The notes beneath the pieces were generated by a model, which had not been told where the DNA came from, made no database searches, and was given only the letters and a program-made list of their open reading frames with translations. A stretch of 64,000 bases of DNA from Blastocystis hominis. Its lineage: Eukaryota; Sar; Bigyra; Opalinata; Blastocystidae. Position numbers and translations under genes: made by a program. Each line of letters starts with the position of its first letter. Positions within the stretch are counted from its first letter, which is position 1. Where the stretch lies: the NCBI RefSeq assembly GCF_000151665.1, contig NW_013171816.1, positions 419,176 to 483,175 on the forward strand. The letters run 5' to 3'. Shown here piece by piece: positions 1 through 11,248 of this stretch.

Positions 1-432
1 TTCCAATTCCAAATCGATTATCATCACACCAATATCCTTCATATTCTATACATCCATTATTATGATAACTCGTTCCATAGCCAAATCGTTTCCAGTTGAT
101 CACTATGCCCTTATACACCAAGAATCCATCATCATTATACATTTCACCATATCCAAATGGAATTCCAATTTTACCTTCTTTTTCTTTTTCTGTCAATATC
201 AATCCTTCAAATCGACTTCCATGATCCAAATCCACGATTCCTTCTTCCATGAATTCTTTACGATGTGAACTACCTACGATTTGATGATTTCCAAACACTT
301 TCAACACTTTCTGCTCATTGAGTACAAATCCTTGATTCATAAATACTCCATTATTGAATTGCAATACCATACATAATCCATTATATCCGATGAATGAAAT
401 CCAGCCATCCACTTTCCCGTTATTCACACGTC
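1..432 (-). CDS. MORN-repeat protein, partial (runs off left edge)
   Basis: The minus strand is open from about 432 to the window edge. It encodes repeated MORN-like units such as VYKGIVINWKRFGYGTS and YEGYWCDDNRFGIG, with the G-x-G and YEG spacing of membrane-occupation (MORN) repeats. An in-frame TAA lies just upstream of this exon, so the exon probably begins at an intron acceptor near 433. It resembles the MORN halves of the genes at 5340-7250 and 48631-51015, so it is likely a third member of the same family. MORN repeats commonly bind lipid or scaffold proteins at membranes; the specific role is unknown. The start, and any LRR tail, are not visible. Confidence 0.6.
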
Positions 433-852
433 CTTACACACTTTTGATCACGGAACTGATAGTACCACGGTTTGTAAAAGCAAAATTCGCCTAATCAACA
501 ATGGTGTGCATCGAAATAAGTAAAAAATAGGGAAAACGGTTGTTTCTGAAATAATATCTGTTTCCTTATTGCTAGATATCAACCATTTTCCTTCCTTATA
601 TACATATAGCTACTACAAAAGAGAAATCACAATTAATAATGACTATTATCATCATTATTGTCGTGTATGTGTGAAACTGATCACTACTCTTTATCCAATA
701 TAGAACTAAAATAGTCAATATTGTTTTTCGAAACTAGAAAAAGGTTGTGGCTGACATTCTTAAGAAAAGAGAGTAATGAGTATGATTCAGAATAACAGCT
801 GACTGTGACTGAATCACATAGACATTTTAATGAAGAGTGTATAGATGATCAG
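433..852. other. no recognisable gene
   Basis: AT-rich sequence between the MORN fragment and the duplicated fragment. The first exon(s) of the MORN gene may lie in its left part. I see no other convincing reading frame, RNA gene or repeat. Confidence 0.5.
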
Positions 853-1097
853 TGTGAAATGATGAAATTGTATAGAGTATGCAAGAATCGGAATGTTCAT
901 GATAGTTTGAGCGATCTTCTCGGACTGTGCGAAGAGTTTCAGCGATTGGATTATGAGGGAATGGAACGAATGAGATCGAATGACTGGACGGGAGCAACAA
1001 AAGCGCTATTGAAACTCCATGTGTTGATCATTAATTTTGAAAAGAATGGAACTCCGATCGGGAAATCCGTGGACAACGCGGTGCTTCTGAACAAAGA
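853..1097 (+). pseudogene. duplicated fragment of the TPR-DnaJ gene
   Basis: About 245 bases encode a run that differs from the TPR region of the minus-strand gene at 7670-10928 (its part at 8196-8438) at only three of about 80 residues (N/S, S/N and E/D changes). Similarity starts abruptly at GTGAAATGATG and stops abruptly after CTGAACAAAG, where the copy runs into an in-frame TAA two codons later. The copy has no J domain and no neighbouring exons. It is inverted relative to its parent and about 7.1 kb away. I read it as a recent partial duplication, most likely non-functional. Confidence 0.85.
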
Positions 1098-1154
1098 AAT
1101 ATAAAAGAGTATTCTTAACAAATCATTCGAGAACTATTTGTACAAATCGATTGA

Positions 1155-1744
1155 CTAATCACTTTCATCTTCCAACCGTCGATTGAAGTTTGGCAAAGCA
1201 CTATCGCTATCGCTCAGATACTCTTCAGAAAGATCAGATCGAGGAAACCCAGATCGCATGGGATTGGGGTTATCCATTACTGAATAAGAATCAGGAGGTG
1301 TCAAAGCATCGGTGAAATCCTTGAAGAAAAGTCGCCACTCATCGAACATTTCTTTTGTCCATTCATGTTCGCTAAACTTTGCCAATTCGTATGTTTTTAG
1401 CTAGAGTCGCATACTCTGAGAATATTTACATAATTTTCACAAATCGTGTCGGTTAGTTTAGGAAATTGAGACTTTAACGAGGTGACATAGGTACGAAGAT
1501 CCTGTTTGTTGCTCCTCTTTAGATTTGGATATAACCTGCTGATGTCATCATCAATAGCCTGATAGGAGGAGGCAACAGTGGCTTGGTAGTTCAGGAGGGT
1601 TCGAACATTCGTATCCTTGTCCACTACGACTTAAAAGGTAATCTAGTAATTACGTAACATTACACACGTTTTATCTGCACAATCACTTGGCTTTGTTTTC
1701 AGACTTTCCATCTGTTGTCTGCTCTTTTGGGCTATTTTTGCCAT
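1155..1744 (-). CDS. hypothetical protein, three exons
   Basis: Family not recognised. The ATG at 1744 begins a lysine/glutamine-rich N-terminus (MAKIAQKSRQQMESLK). An intron of about 30 bases ending near 1625 joins in frame to DKDTNVRTLLNYQ, and a second of about 38 bases near 1416-1378 joins ILR to FSEHEWTKEMFDEW. The protein is about 180 residues, helical in character, with an acidic tail rich in Asp, Ser and Glu before the TGA. No signal peptide or membrane segment is seen. The frame continuity across both introns supports a real gene; no function can be inferred. Confidence 0.6.
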
Positions 1745-2264
1745 TTGCTATATATTATCCACTTCACACAGAATTTACAGCGGACAGGTGATATCTTCCA
1801 ATATCAATATTCTTTCTAGGGAGTTTATTGTAATGAGCAATTCTTGAGCCTAGTTTACAGTACAGAGATATCATCAGTAATAGATACTATATAATTAAGT
1901 CAACAAGATATTCAATTACGATGATCGAGAAACAACTACTGATTGTGATGAAATGGCTGATTCCCATTTCATCAATGTACCTACATTCTCCATTTACATC
2001 TGCGCACTCAGACTCATTGAAGTAAGACATAGATCGAATTTGGAAATAGCTCATTTGTACAAGGGGATGCAGCGAATGCCGAAAACGTGGCAAATAATAC
2101 GAATAGGGATGTTATTCGAATATTGTGATGAAAAGGTAAACTTGATTTTTGGACTACTTCTGATCTTTAGCATAGGCAAGTATAGTGATCATTTCTCTTT
2201 TGCATATCAATCATGAACCACTATTCAATACTTCGAACATTTTACATCATTTCTTTCGATTTCT
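1745..2264. other. intergenic region, nothing identified
   Basis: Intergenic DNA between a minus-strand gene starting at 1744 and the plus-strand SSUH2-like gene starting at 2265. It should hold both divergent promoters. Short frames on both strands lack protein-like composition. Confidence 0.5.
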
Positions 2265-4175
2265 ATGAGTATACCTCCTCCTCCTTATCAACCTGGAGTG
2301 AACCAGGTTCGATTTGTAATATGCTGTTAATTGTAGGCGTATCCACCTCCCGCTTATCCGTCGCCTGGTGCTCAGCCACCTCAACCTGCACCTGTTTATG
2401 TGCTCATTTTGCGTCATTTCTAGGGATATGCCTATCCTCCCAATGCCGCTTATCCTTCTCCAGTTATAGCAGTATTTTTGTTTCATTCATAGGCATATCC
2501 TCAGCCGATGTACCCGGCAAACTCATCTCCTATGCCGGTTTTTTTATCAGTTTTTTATGACTCTTAGCCATCGCCTATGCAGCCGCAGCCCATGTATCCT
2601 CCTCAAGCGCAAGGTCAATATCCTCCTCAGCCGCCCATGCAACCTGGAGGGCAATCCCCATCGACTCCACAAGGCCAGTATCCTCCCCCTCAACCCCAAT
2701 ACCCACCCCCTCAGCCTCAGTATCCTCCCCCTCAACCCCAGTATCCCCCTGCTCAAGGCCAGTCTCCTGCACAGCCCCAACCGCAGCCTCAATACCCACC
2801 ACAGGGTCCGTATCCACCTCCACAAGGCCAAAGCCCTGTCGACCCTCAGCCCCAATATCCCCCTGCTCAACCTCAGCCTCAATATCCTCCTGCTCAGCCC
2901 CAACCGCAGCCCCAGAAAGAAGAGGATAGTGACAACCCAGCTCCTTCTGCGCCTGAAGTGTTCCCCACGATCCAGGGCTATAGCATGGTCGGGAACCAGC
3001 CGATGGTGGCCACGATCAACGCGTCCATGAACCAGGGAGGTCGGATTATCGTGCTTCTTCGATGTAGAATCGGTACAGATGGTGAAGCTCGCCTACAACG
3101 AGGAAAAGATCACCGCGGAAGACATGCGCCAAGCCCTCGCGCAGCTCGTAAAATCGAAGATCTTCTGGGGCAAAGGCGCTGTGAAGAGCATGGACATCTC
3201 CGTGGTAGTTTCGAATCGCTTCTTTCATTCCGAGCGGCATTTGGAATTGCTATTACTGCATCTGGGAAACCTTCAGCGAAAAGCGAGACTCCGCCTGGAA
3301 AACGCGGCCCTACAAGGGCGGCATGGTACACTTTTCCGTCTTGTTATACCTATAACAGATCGATGGTCCGGAGAACGGCCCCGTTCCGCAGCCGTGGGAC
3401 ATTCCGATCGTCGCCTCAAAGCTGTTTGAAGACGAAACGAAGAAGGTGCGCGTGCCTCACACAGAGTACGGCCAGTCCTGCCCGAAGTGCTTTGGACGCG
3501 GACATGTGCAGTGCAAATCCTGCCACGGCACGGGAAGCGAGCGCTGCACATGGTGCAACGGAAGTGGAGTGCGGACCATCGGCGAAGAACGCACGCAGTG
3601 CTCGTTCTGCCATGGATCGGGACACGAGCAGTGCAGTTCTTGCCATGGAAGAGGACTGAGACAATGCAAGGAGTGCGATGGCCACGGACAGATCGTGTAT
3701 TTCATTGAGGTGGGCGTAGCGTGGCGTGGCGGGCTGAGAAGTAGATCACGGCGAGCTTTACGAACCATATCGAGTATCGGATCATCGATGCGGATGGTCT
3801 GCCCGATGATCTCGTCGATAAAGCGAGCTCGTCGATTCTGGCCAAGTCGTGTTGAGCGATGGGATCGAGTGTAGACAGGAGGGCTATCGGATTTTGCCTC
3901 CGCAGGACGTGTTCGAGCCCAAGATTCGCGAGGCGTGCAGCATGCTGTTCACGAACGCGGAGAATGTATCGATGAGGGCGGACTGCGAGAGTAGTTCATC
4001 AATTCCGGAACGGAAAGACTGCTCCAGGAACGCGTCACGGTGAAGGTTATCCCGATGGCGAAAGCGACTGGCGCGTGGAAGGGGAAGAGCTGCGAGTTCT
4101 GGGTCTACGGAAACAACAAGGTGGCGTATGCGCCTCGGTACAATAAGGAGTTTTACCACGGCTGCAGCATTATGT
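2265..4175 (+). CDS. SSUH2-like protein with proline-rich N-terminus
   Basis: The ATG at 2265 opens a Pro/Gln/Tyr-rich region (PPQPQYPPPQ repeats, to about residue 170) cut by four introns of exactly 30 bases (2307-2336, 2394-2423, 2463-2492, 2538-2567), all in phase 0. A globular part follows, then a DnaJ-type zinc region with CxxCxGxG repeats (CPKCFGRG, CKSCHGTG, CTWCNGSG, CSFCHGSG, CSSCHGRG, CKECDGHG). This architecture, with a preceding PQPWDIPI segment, matches the SSUH2/Ssu-2 family; the molecular role is not settled. Further introns lie near 3040-3065, 3325-3357 and in the C-terminal third. No stop is encoded: the frame reaches ...CSIM plus a single T at 4175, four bases before TGTTTGTT, so UAA is probably completed by the poly(A) tail. 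Confidence 0.82.
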
Positions 4176-4179
4176 TGTG

Positions 4180-4197
4180 TGTTTGTTCCAACAAACA
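4180..4197. terminator. shared palindromic 3'-end signal
   Basis: TGTTTGTT, two bases, then AACAAACA: the octamer read on both strands. It sits 4 bases past the last coding base of the plus-strand SSUH2-like gene and 8 bases past the TAA of the minus-strand gene at 4206, so one 18-base palindrome appears to serve two convergent genes. Confidence 0.75.
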
Positions 4198-4205
4198 GAG
4201 AACTG

Positions 4206-4790
4206 TTACATTTCGTGGATTAGGCGGGATTGCTGCTCATCGGAAGGGGAGTGGATTGATGGTTCGGCTAGCGTGTCTTCGGCTTTTTCGATCGCCTCGA
4301 TAGCTTCCATCGGCGCAACTGCCAGTCGCTGGAGTAGAACAAGACAAATAAGAATACCATTTCAACTGTAGGAACGGAGGCACCACCAGCCATGGCATCA
4401 CTGGAATCCGTTTCATTTGTAGAGACGCTCTCTTCATCACTGTCAGTCACTAATTCTTCAACGGAATAGTGAGTGGTTCCTGTTTCTGCAAATTCCCTTT
4501 GAACTTCTTCGCAAGATGATTTGAATTGAGGAAGGAAGGAATTAAGCGAATCAAACACTACTCGTTATTCAAGAAGAGTACAAATACAGGAACTCCTAGG
4601 AACAGAAAAAGTTTGCAATTTTTTTGGTTTCTCTGCATCTAGTAGTGATACTGATATACAATATGGATACCATTTCCAATAATAAGAGAATGGCCAATTG
4701 GAAACGAACCACCTCCGATTTCCAGTTGTTTCCTATATTTAGTTTCCAGATATAACACTCTACTTGTCTTGCATACCTGCTGTGTGATTT
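4206..4790 (-). CDS. hypothetical acidic protein, multi-exon
   Basis: Unknown family. The terminal exon reads EMRLAVAPMEAIEAIEKAED and ends SRLIHEM-TAA at 4206-4208, followed by TGTTTGTT. A 29-base intron precedes it. The central exon (about 4330-4557) is rich in Glu, Asp and Ser. Introns of about 30 bases join upstream exons reading RKQLEIGGGSFPIGHSLIIG and AEKPKKLQTFSVPRSS. The first exon could not be fixed; coding may begin near 4850. The composition suggests a mostly disordered cytosolic or nuclear protein. It is convergent with SSUH2 and shares its 3' signal. Confidence 0.5.
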
Positions 4791-4859
4791 TCTGAAAGAT
4801 GCTCTATTTCGGTCTGTCTGTATTGTATTCTTCTTTTACAACCATTTGCTAACAGAGCG

Positions 4860-5339
4860 CGATAATCTAGAGGATTTCTCGATAATTCTTTTCTGGAGTG
4901 TTCGTATTTGATGTATCTATTTTTGTATACCTATTATATAGGGAATATACGTCGCAATTCGAAACGAAGCGTTGTTAAGTCAACCATTTTCTTTTCGTTG
5001 CTATTCCAATTACTATACTTTATAATCGTGTTTCATTGCTCAGTAGCTGCAGTAGAATACTGTTATCCTTGTGATCATCTAGACCACAATCTCAAACTTT
5101 CGAATAAACACTCACTTGTTGGATCTTTTTGAGTTCAAAATTCAAAATACGGCTGTACATTCTCAAAGGATGGAAGACTTCTCTGTACCTATCAAACCTA
5201 TTTGGAATATTATTTATGTATTGGTATAGATAACAATAAACTATATCTTTTGATTATTGATTCGTTTCGTTAATATGCAATGAAGATTGTGTTTTAATGA
5301 AAGGGATTTAACAAATTCATATTTTCGAAAAACCTATTA
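4860..5339. other. AT-rich intergenic region
   Basis: No convincing gene. A 74-residue plus-strand frame (4908-5132) has a hydrophobic stretch and a few cysteines but no family signal or 3' octamer. The promoter of the gene starting at 5340 should lie at the right side. Confidence 0.4.
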
Positions 5340-7250
5340 ATGAATACCCCAAGAAGCTCTGATATTACAACAGTTATAAATGTGGATATTGCGCCGTTAC
5401 AACACAGTGAATATGCGTTGGGAACAGATGGGAATCTGATACAAGCTTGGAGCAGTAATATTCCCGAGCAGTTTCCTATTGACAGCATTGATCAACAAGA
5501 TAAAAGAGTTGTAATTTTACACATTGGACACCCTCACAAGAATTACACGATCCAAACCGAGATGAAAAAGGGAAAACTGAATGGCAAAGCTATCATCAAA
5601 TCACCTACGAATGTTGTGGTTGGAAAGATACATTATTTGAACGGAGAGATGACAGGGAAATGCAAACTGTATAATGAATCGGGAGTTCTTTTCTTTAAAG
5701 GGTTTTTGCATGATGGATATCGACAAGGAAAAGGTACAGAATATGATACAAACGGAAAAGTACTCTTTGATGGACTGTTTGTTGGCGGAGGCAGAGAATA
5801 TCGGTACCACAAGGTTATAGATATGGAAGGATATTGGGCAGAATTAGAAGAAGATGGGAGTGTGAGATCCATTTGTCAGATAGATAACAATTTGTTCAAG
5901 CAAGGAGTGTGTCTTTTCTATGACCACAGCAAAATTGAGCAGATTAGTGAATGGAAGGACAATGTTGTAGTTAATATGATTAAACGCTTTAAGGATGGGG
6001 AAATGATTGAATACAAGAATGGAGTGAAGTCTTACGTGGGATCTTATTATGCTATAGGAAAAACATGCTTTATTAGGGTTAGTGGTCGGGAATATGATGT
6101 GAATGGAGAGAATGTCGTTTATGATGGGGACTTTATTGATGGAAAACGATCTGGTTTTGGAATTTTGTACAATTCAAAAGGAGAGGTGGTCTATGATGGA
6201 GTGTGGAAATATGGAATAAAAAGTTCAGTATACATATGCATATCTTATACACTCTTTATGATTGTGTTCTTTGCTCTTCTCTATCTGTTTATCTTCATAG
6301 AATTTGATATTAAAGGAGTAGGTGGATTATTATTTTGGGCATTGGTACTTGCTATCTATATGTATACCAAGTTAACTGAAGTCGAAGTTATCCCCGTACC
6401 CTTTTATTACGATGAGAATCAAACGATCAAAATCTTATATTTGTGCGGTAGAGAGGTAATAATTGAATCGAATTTGAATGAATTCACTTATTTCAAGATT
6501 GATGGCTTGAGAAAGATGAGGAAGCTTACTCTACCCCAGATGGACTATAAATTTCATTCATCATCGCTCCAGCGTTTTGTTAGAATATATAATTGTGAAG
6601 AGTTAGAGGAGATAGTTATTGGAGATAAGGCTTTTATGTATTTTGACGAATTCGGTTTAAGGAATCTTCCGTCCTTAGAAAAGATTCGGATTGGAGATAT
6701 TGATCATGAATCACGGAATTTTCAAAACAGCAATTTTGTCCTTCGTGGTAATCGAGTAACATAAAGAACTGAAGTGTAGATTTGCCATCTCTCAAAACTG
6801 TCATTATTGGTGGCAGTTCATTTGTGTCAAACAAGAAAATAGTTTTTGACAGTAGGGTGTAAAAATGAAAGTGAAATAGGTGTATAGATTTGCCAAAATT
6901 GAAAACGATTGCGCTAGGAAAAAATGCACTTGAAGGAGAATATCTCAGTCAATGTAAAATGGAAATGATAAGTAATAGCATATGGAATTACAATGAATCG
7001 TTTTAGATCTTCCTCGTTTGTATTCTATTACATCAAAGGGGTATAGCTTTTTGAATGTCCGATCTCTTGTATTAAAGGGTATTTCAATAATAATAGAAAA
7101 ATGAACGGAGTAGATATTCCTAATCTTCAGACTGTTAGCTTGCCCAATGCTTTCAAGAAAGTTTCAACAGTGTCAATTTCCAGTACTTTGGAATCAAATC
7201 TTTTTAGGATAGATGTTTCATCTGCTCTTGAAGATCTTTTTCGCTGTTAG
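5340..7250 (+). CDS. MORN-repeat / transmembrane / BspA-type LRR protein
   Basis: Exon 1 (to about 6747) encodes MORN repeats (GKLNGKAII, HDGYRQGKG, DGKRSGFGILY) over residues ~60-300, two adjacent hydrophobic helices around residues 300-345 and the start of a leucine-rich part. Four introns (6748-6779, 6852-6887, 6972-7006, 7079-7113; 32-36 bases) then separate short exons. Each starts mid-codon with D/N followed by LPxL or IPxL and carries one LRR of the BspA type (LPSLKTVIIGGSSF, LPKLKTIALGKNAL, IPNLQTVSLPNAF). The frame closes at TAG 7248-7250. Probable role is a membrane-tethered scaffold or surface-recognition protein; substrate unknown. No exact TGTTTGTT follows. A related gene lies at 48631-51015. 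Confidence 0.75.
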
Positions 7251-7669
7251 GAATAACATATTTCAAATCGATACAATATCGAAAAAAATGGTTTGTACAA
7301 TATGTAAATACATTCTGAATACAAAAGGCAATGTTTGTATGTACGAATTGTTCGCTCATCTCTCACATTGCGGCCATTTCTTATCCTAGAAATGGATATT
7401 TCACCTCATTAATCATCAAATAATGAGTTAGATTAAAGCTCTCTTAAGGCAAAAGAAAGAGTAGGTAGATGATCTTTTAGTGTAAGCAATGTCAAAACAA
7501 AGACAAGAGATTATCATAACACTTACGAACGGATTGATTGCATTCATTGGTAATATACGATAAGAAATAAATGTTGGGTATGTCAATTATTATGTAGTTA
7601 ACTCCAAATCCGATTGTCACAAATTCATTATCATTGTCCCTGTAGCACATATTCTTTCACACAAACAGT
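7251..7669. other. AT-rich intergenic region
   Basis: Lies between convergent genes. It contains TGTTTGTA near 7330, a one-mismatch octamer that could be the poly(A) signal of the upstream gene. Nothing else was identified. Confidence 0.4.
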
Positions 7670-10600
7670 TCAAAAATGATTTATCAAATATTCATATGCT
7701 TTTCGAATCTCTATAAACTTCCTTTCTGCATCTTCACTTCGATTTTTGTCTGGATGATATTGGAGAGCCAATGCTTTGAATCGTTTACGAATCGTTTCCA
7801 CTGAATCCGTTATCTTCACACCCAACAAATCACAACACTCCTCGTACTCCGTTTTCAGTGCTCCATATTTGTTATCATAACCAATATCCTTTCCCACATT
7901 GTCTCGTTTGTATGAATTCGAAAACCTCCACGAACCACCAGCCGACTTCAACTCATTTATCATTTCTTTCGTTTTTAGATCTCCCGTTATTTCCACATAT
8001 CGCTCCAAATCCATGACTGCCTTCTCTCGATCACCCATTGACAAATAACACTCTGCTCGTGCCTTGTACACTCGAGGCGAATGAGCGAAGCCCGAGGCGA
8101 TAATCTTGTCAAAATCATCTAGAAATCAGCCAATGTTCTCTTTTCATTTTTACCTTTCGCATCCTTGAAATTTCCTTCGATCTGTTCGATCAATCCTTTG
8201 TTCAGAAGCACCGCGTTGTCTACGGATTTCCCGATCGGAGTTCCATTCTTTTCAAAATTAATGATCAACACATGGAGTTTCAATAACGCTTTTGTTGCTC
8301 CCGTCCAGTCATTCGATCTCATTCGATCCATTCCCTCATAATCCAATCGCTGAAACTCTTCGCACAGTCCGAGAAGATCGCTCAAATTATCATGAACACT
8401 CCGATTCTTGCACACTCTATACAATTTCATCATTTCACGCTGATGGTTCAATTGCCACAGCACCAATAGACTCAAATACACGACACTCTCGTCAAAATCC
8501 ACTTCCCTGTTCCATCCCTCATACAATCCCGTTGTTAATTTATCACTTTCATTCAATGAATTCATCCATGGGCACTGCGTCGACAACAAATCCATTGCTT
8601 CGTTCGATCGATACAAAAACACATTGCAACGAACCAAATCGATGAAGGGACTCCGCCAAAATGGAGCAATCCTTCGAATCTTTTCTAGAATCGGAATGCA
8701 TTCGTCGAATTGATGCGTTATCATCAATTGACGAGACAGAGAAACCAGCGACTCCAACTCTTGGATCTGATTGAGCGAATCTGGATAAATGGTTTTTGCA
8801 AGATTCAATTCTCCGATTTGAATGTACAACGAGGAAAGATGCTGATAGAACGAATGTGAATGAGGTTGGAACTGGATCGCTTGTTTGATCGATTGAATGG
8901 CTTGTAAAGGGAGTTTTAAGGATAAATAAATCGAACTCTGGAGCGAATAATTCGATGGATCTTTCGAATTGTATTCAATCGCTTGTTCCACATAGTCTAC
9001 ACACATCAGTCAATCGATCATTAAAGCAATTACAAAGAGCTTTCTTATAGTCATGCTTATCTGCAAATAGCTTTGCTGATTTCCTATAAATGTCGCTGAA
9101 CGTTGAATACGAAGCCAATGAATCATCACGATGAAGAAGATTCACTGCAGAAGAAGCCGATTGGGGAGTGAGAAACGCGTTGGCATATTCAAATATGTGC
9201 GTTATTTCACTACTTCGCTGCGAAAGTATTGCGATACAATCGATAACACGCTGGTATTTTCCCAGTTGGCAAAGCACGCGAAGCGATTGAGCCATCTATG
9301 ATTCAAGTTTGAATGGAGTGATTCACAAGTGTATTGTTCACAGACTTGTAGTACTTGATTGCTTGTCGGTTCAGAATAAACCACGTGCGTGCTAGAGGCG
9401 AATCGTTCAATGTGAGATTGGGAAAGAGAAGCTTGATCACATCCCATCCGAGCTCCGTGTCATGGATTGCTAACACGCAGCGAAGAAGCAATTTAAAGTA
9501 GATCGGATAGTGAACGAGAGGTCCACGATAATCCGTAAGCATCGCCAACACGTTTGCATATCGCTTCTCCTTCAGAAGCTCCTTTTTCAGCGAGTTCACA
9601 AACAATAACATATCGTTTATCTACCATGAAATCGATGAAGTTTCGCTACAGAATTGATCAGCTGGCGACAGATCGGATCTTGATTGATTTCTTCTCTTTC
9701 TTCCATCGGAGCAGCTGCGAATCGAGCAAAATACGAAAAGCATCGACCGGTTTTCCCCAGTTCTAGATACTCCGCAGCAATGTTCAGATAAGATTTAGCG
9801 CATGGAGGAAGCGAAAGCTCCAATTCCTTCACTCGTTGAATAGAATTGTCGATCGATTCATATTCAAGAGGCGAAGAATCAAGACACGATGAAGTCGATT
9901 CGTTGGAAGCGGCAAGGAGAGAATTCCATTCATTTAAAAGCTGCTCGAGGAGCAATTGGTCGCCTTTTTCTCTCACAAAAAACTCCACTTGATCGAGTGA
10001 TTGTGTGGGAAAATGCAGATCCATCACGATGTGGAGCAAGAGAGCCGAGGAGACGGATGGTTGTGCGGATCGGAGGAGGCTGAGACAGCCAGAGATCGAG
10101 AAGAAGGGATGAGCGAGTCGAGAAAGAAACTGAGACTTCAAGTAGCGAAGATGAGGCGGAAGAATTGGATGTGAGAAAAACTGATTCAATGCAGTGAGGT
10201 CGCAGCGAGATAAACAAGCTTGGAAGTCCTCTTCGGACTGAACTTTGATTCAACCGGCTTTTTCAATCCTACGAACACTCTCCAGTTTGCGATTCAGCAA
10301 TTCCAGCAAGCACAATGTAGAGTCGAAGCGGCAAGGAGAGCACACAGATTGTCTGATGGGATGGGAATTGAGCGAAATGTATAAAATCGGACAGAAAAAC
10401 GGAGAACGAAGGGAACGAAGAGGAATAGAGAGAGAAGAAAGGAGGGGAAATGTTGAGTTAACAGAGTGAATTAAAGATAAAAACAAGAGAGAAAGAAAAA
10501 TAGATAAGGATATGATTGTTGTCAACGTTTGTCCAGAGAGCACGAGATAGAGGAAAAACTCAATTCTACTCCGTTCATCAAGTGCAAGTCCTTGATCCAC

Positions 10601-10928
10601 ACGTAGCTGGATAGGAAAATGAAATCTAGTCATCATATGCTGTTCACAATTCATACAGATGTTCCGATAACTGGATAGTATCCATGCAGTAAGCAAGTTC
10701 ACAGTTATTAGATACCAGTTTGCATATGTAAAGGACAGATAACGATCTTCCTCTATAATCTCCAAAATCACAGCACTCTATTAGGAACTAGCAATCAAAT
10801 GTACGACGTTACACCCTTACCTTATAAATACTATCGATTCCGTCATCATCCGGGTCCTTGACGTGAAACTGCCCATAGAAATCTTCTCCAAAACAAATTT
10901 TGGAAAATTGAAGAGTTTTCTCATTCAT
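7670..10928 (-). CDS. TPR-DnaJ co-chaperone-like protein
   Basis: The C-terminal exon (8071-7670) ends in a J domain (DLLGVKITDSVETIRKRF, then the LQYHPDKN motif containing HPD) and a TGA followed by TGTTTGTG. Upstream exons (about 8119-9000, 9010-9298, 9306-9610, 9620-10238) are helical TPR-like repeats, giving the DNAJC3/DNAJC7 layout of TPRs followed by a C-terminal J domain; it should recruit Hsp70. The 5' end is uncertain. A 522-base open frame (10771-10250) with a hydrophobic segment continues upstream, and a clean ATG exon at 10928 (MNEKTLQFSKICFGEDF) splices towards it. No octamer separates them, so I treat them as one gene. Two genes remain possible. Part of this gene is duplicated at 853-1097. 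Confidence 0.62.
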
Positions 10929-11248
10929 GTTTAAATGATACTCTAAGGGCTAATTCCCATCTACTTTATAATGAGAGTTTGATTTTACCGATCGTGTGTT
11001 CTTCCTACGATTCCAGGTGTCTACACTATTTCGTGTGCGTTTCGTCAAAATCAGGAGCCGTGACCTAACACATGCACCACAATTCGGCTTTGCGAAAAGG
11101 AAATAGTATTAAAATGGTGTAATTCATTTTAGTAGGATCTCGATTGTTCCCGGACAAGCGAGTTTCCCACAATTTCCAAAAAGAAAACAAAGCAATCTCT
11201 TTGCCTTCCCAACCCCATTTTTTTCAAACAAACACCCCACTAATACAC
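10929..11248. other. intergenic region or possible extra 5' exons
   Basis: Between the start of the TPR-DnaJ gene and the stop of ribophorin I. The TGTTTGTT downstream of ribophorin I lies near 11228-11235. A short minus-strand frame near 11000-11060 could be further 5' coding sequence of the TPR-DnaJ gene; I could not resolve it. Confidence 0.4.

Noticed and set aside
1953..2216. Short plus- and minus-strand ORFs between 1887 and 2216
   Set aside because: No conserved motif and no frame continuation into neighbouring genes across plausible introns.
2547..2903. Arg/Leu-rich minus-strand frame opposite the proline-rich repeat
   Set aside because: Antisense reading of CCT/CAG-rich DNA coding for Pro/Gln; no independent support.
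4908..5132. 74-residue plus-strand ORF with a hydrophobic segment
   Set aside because: AT-rich, no family, no 3' octamer, no splice context; could not be supported as a gene.
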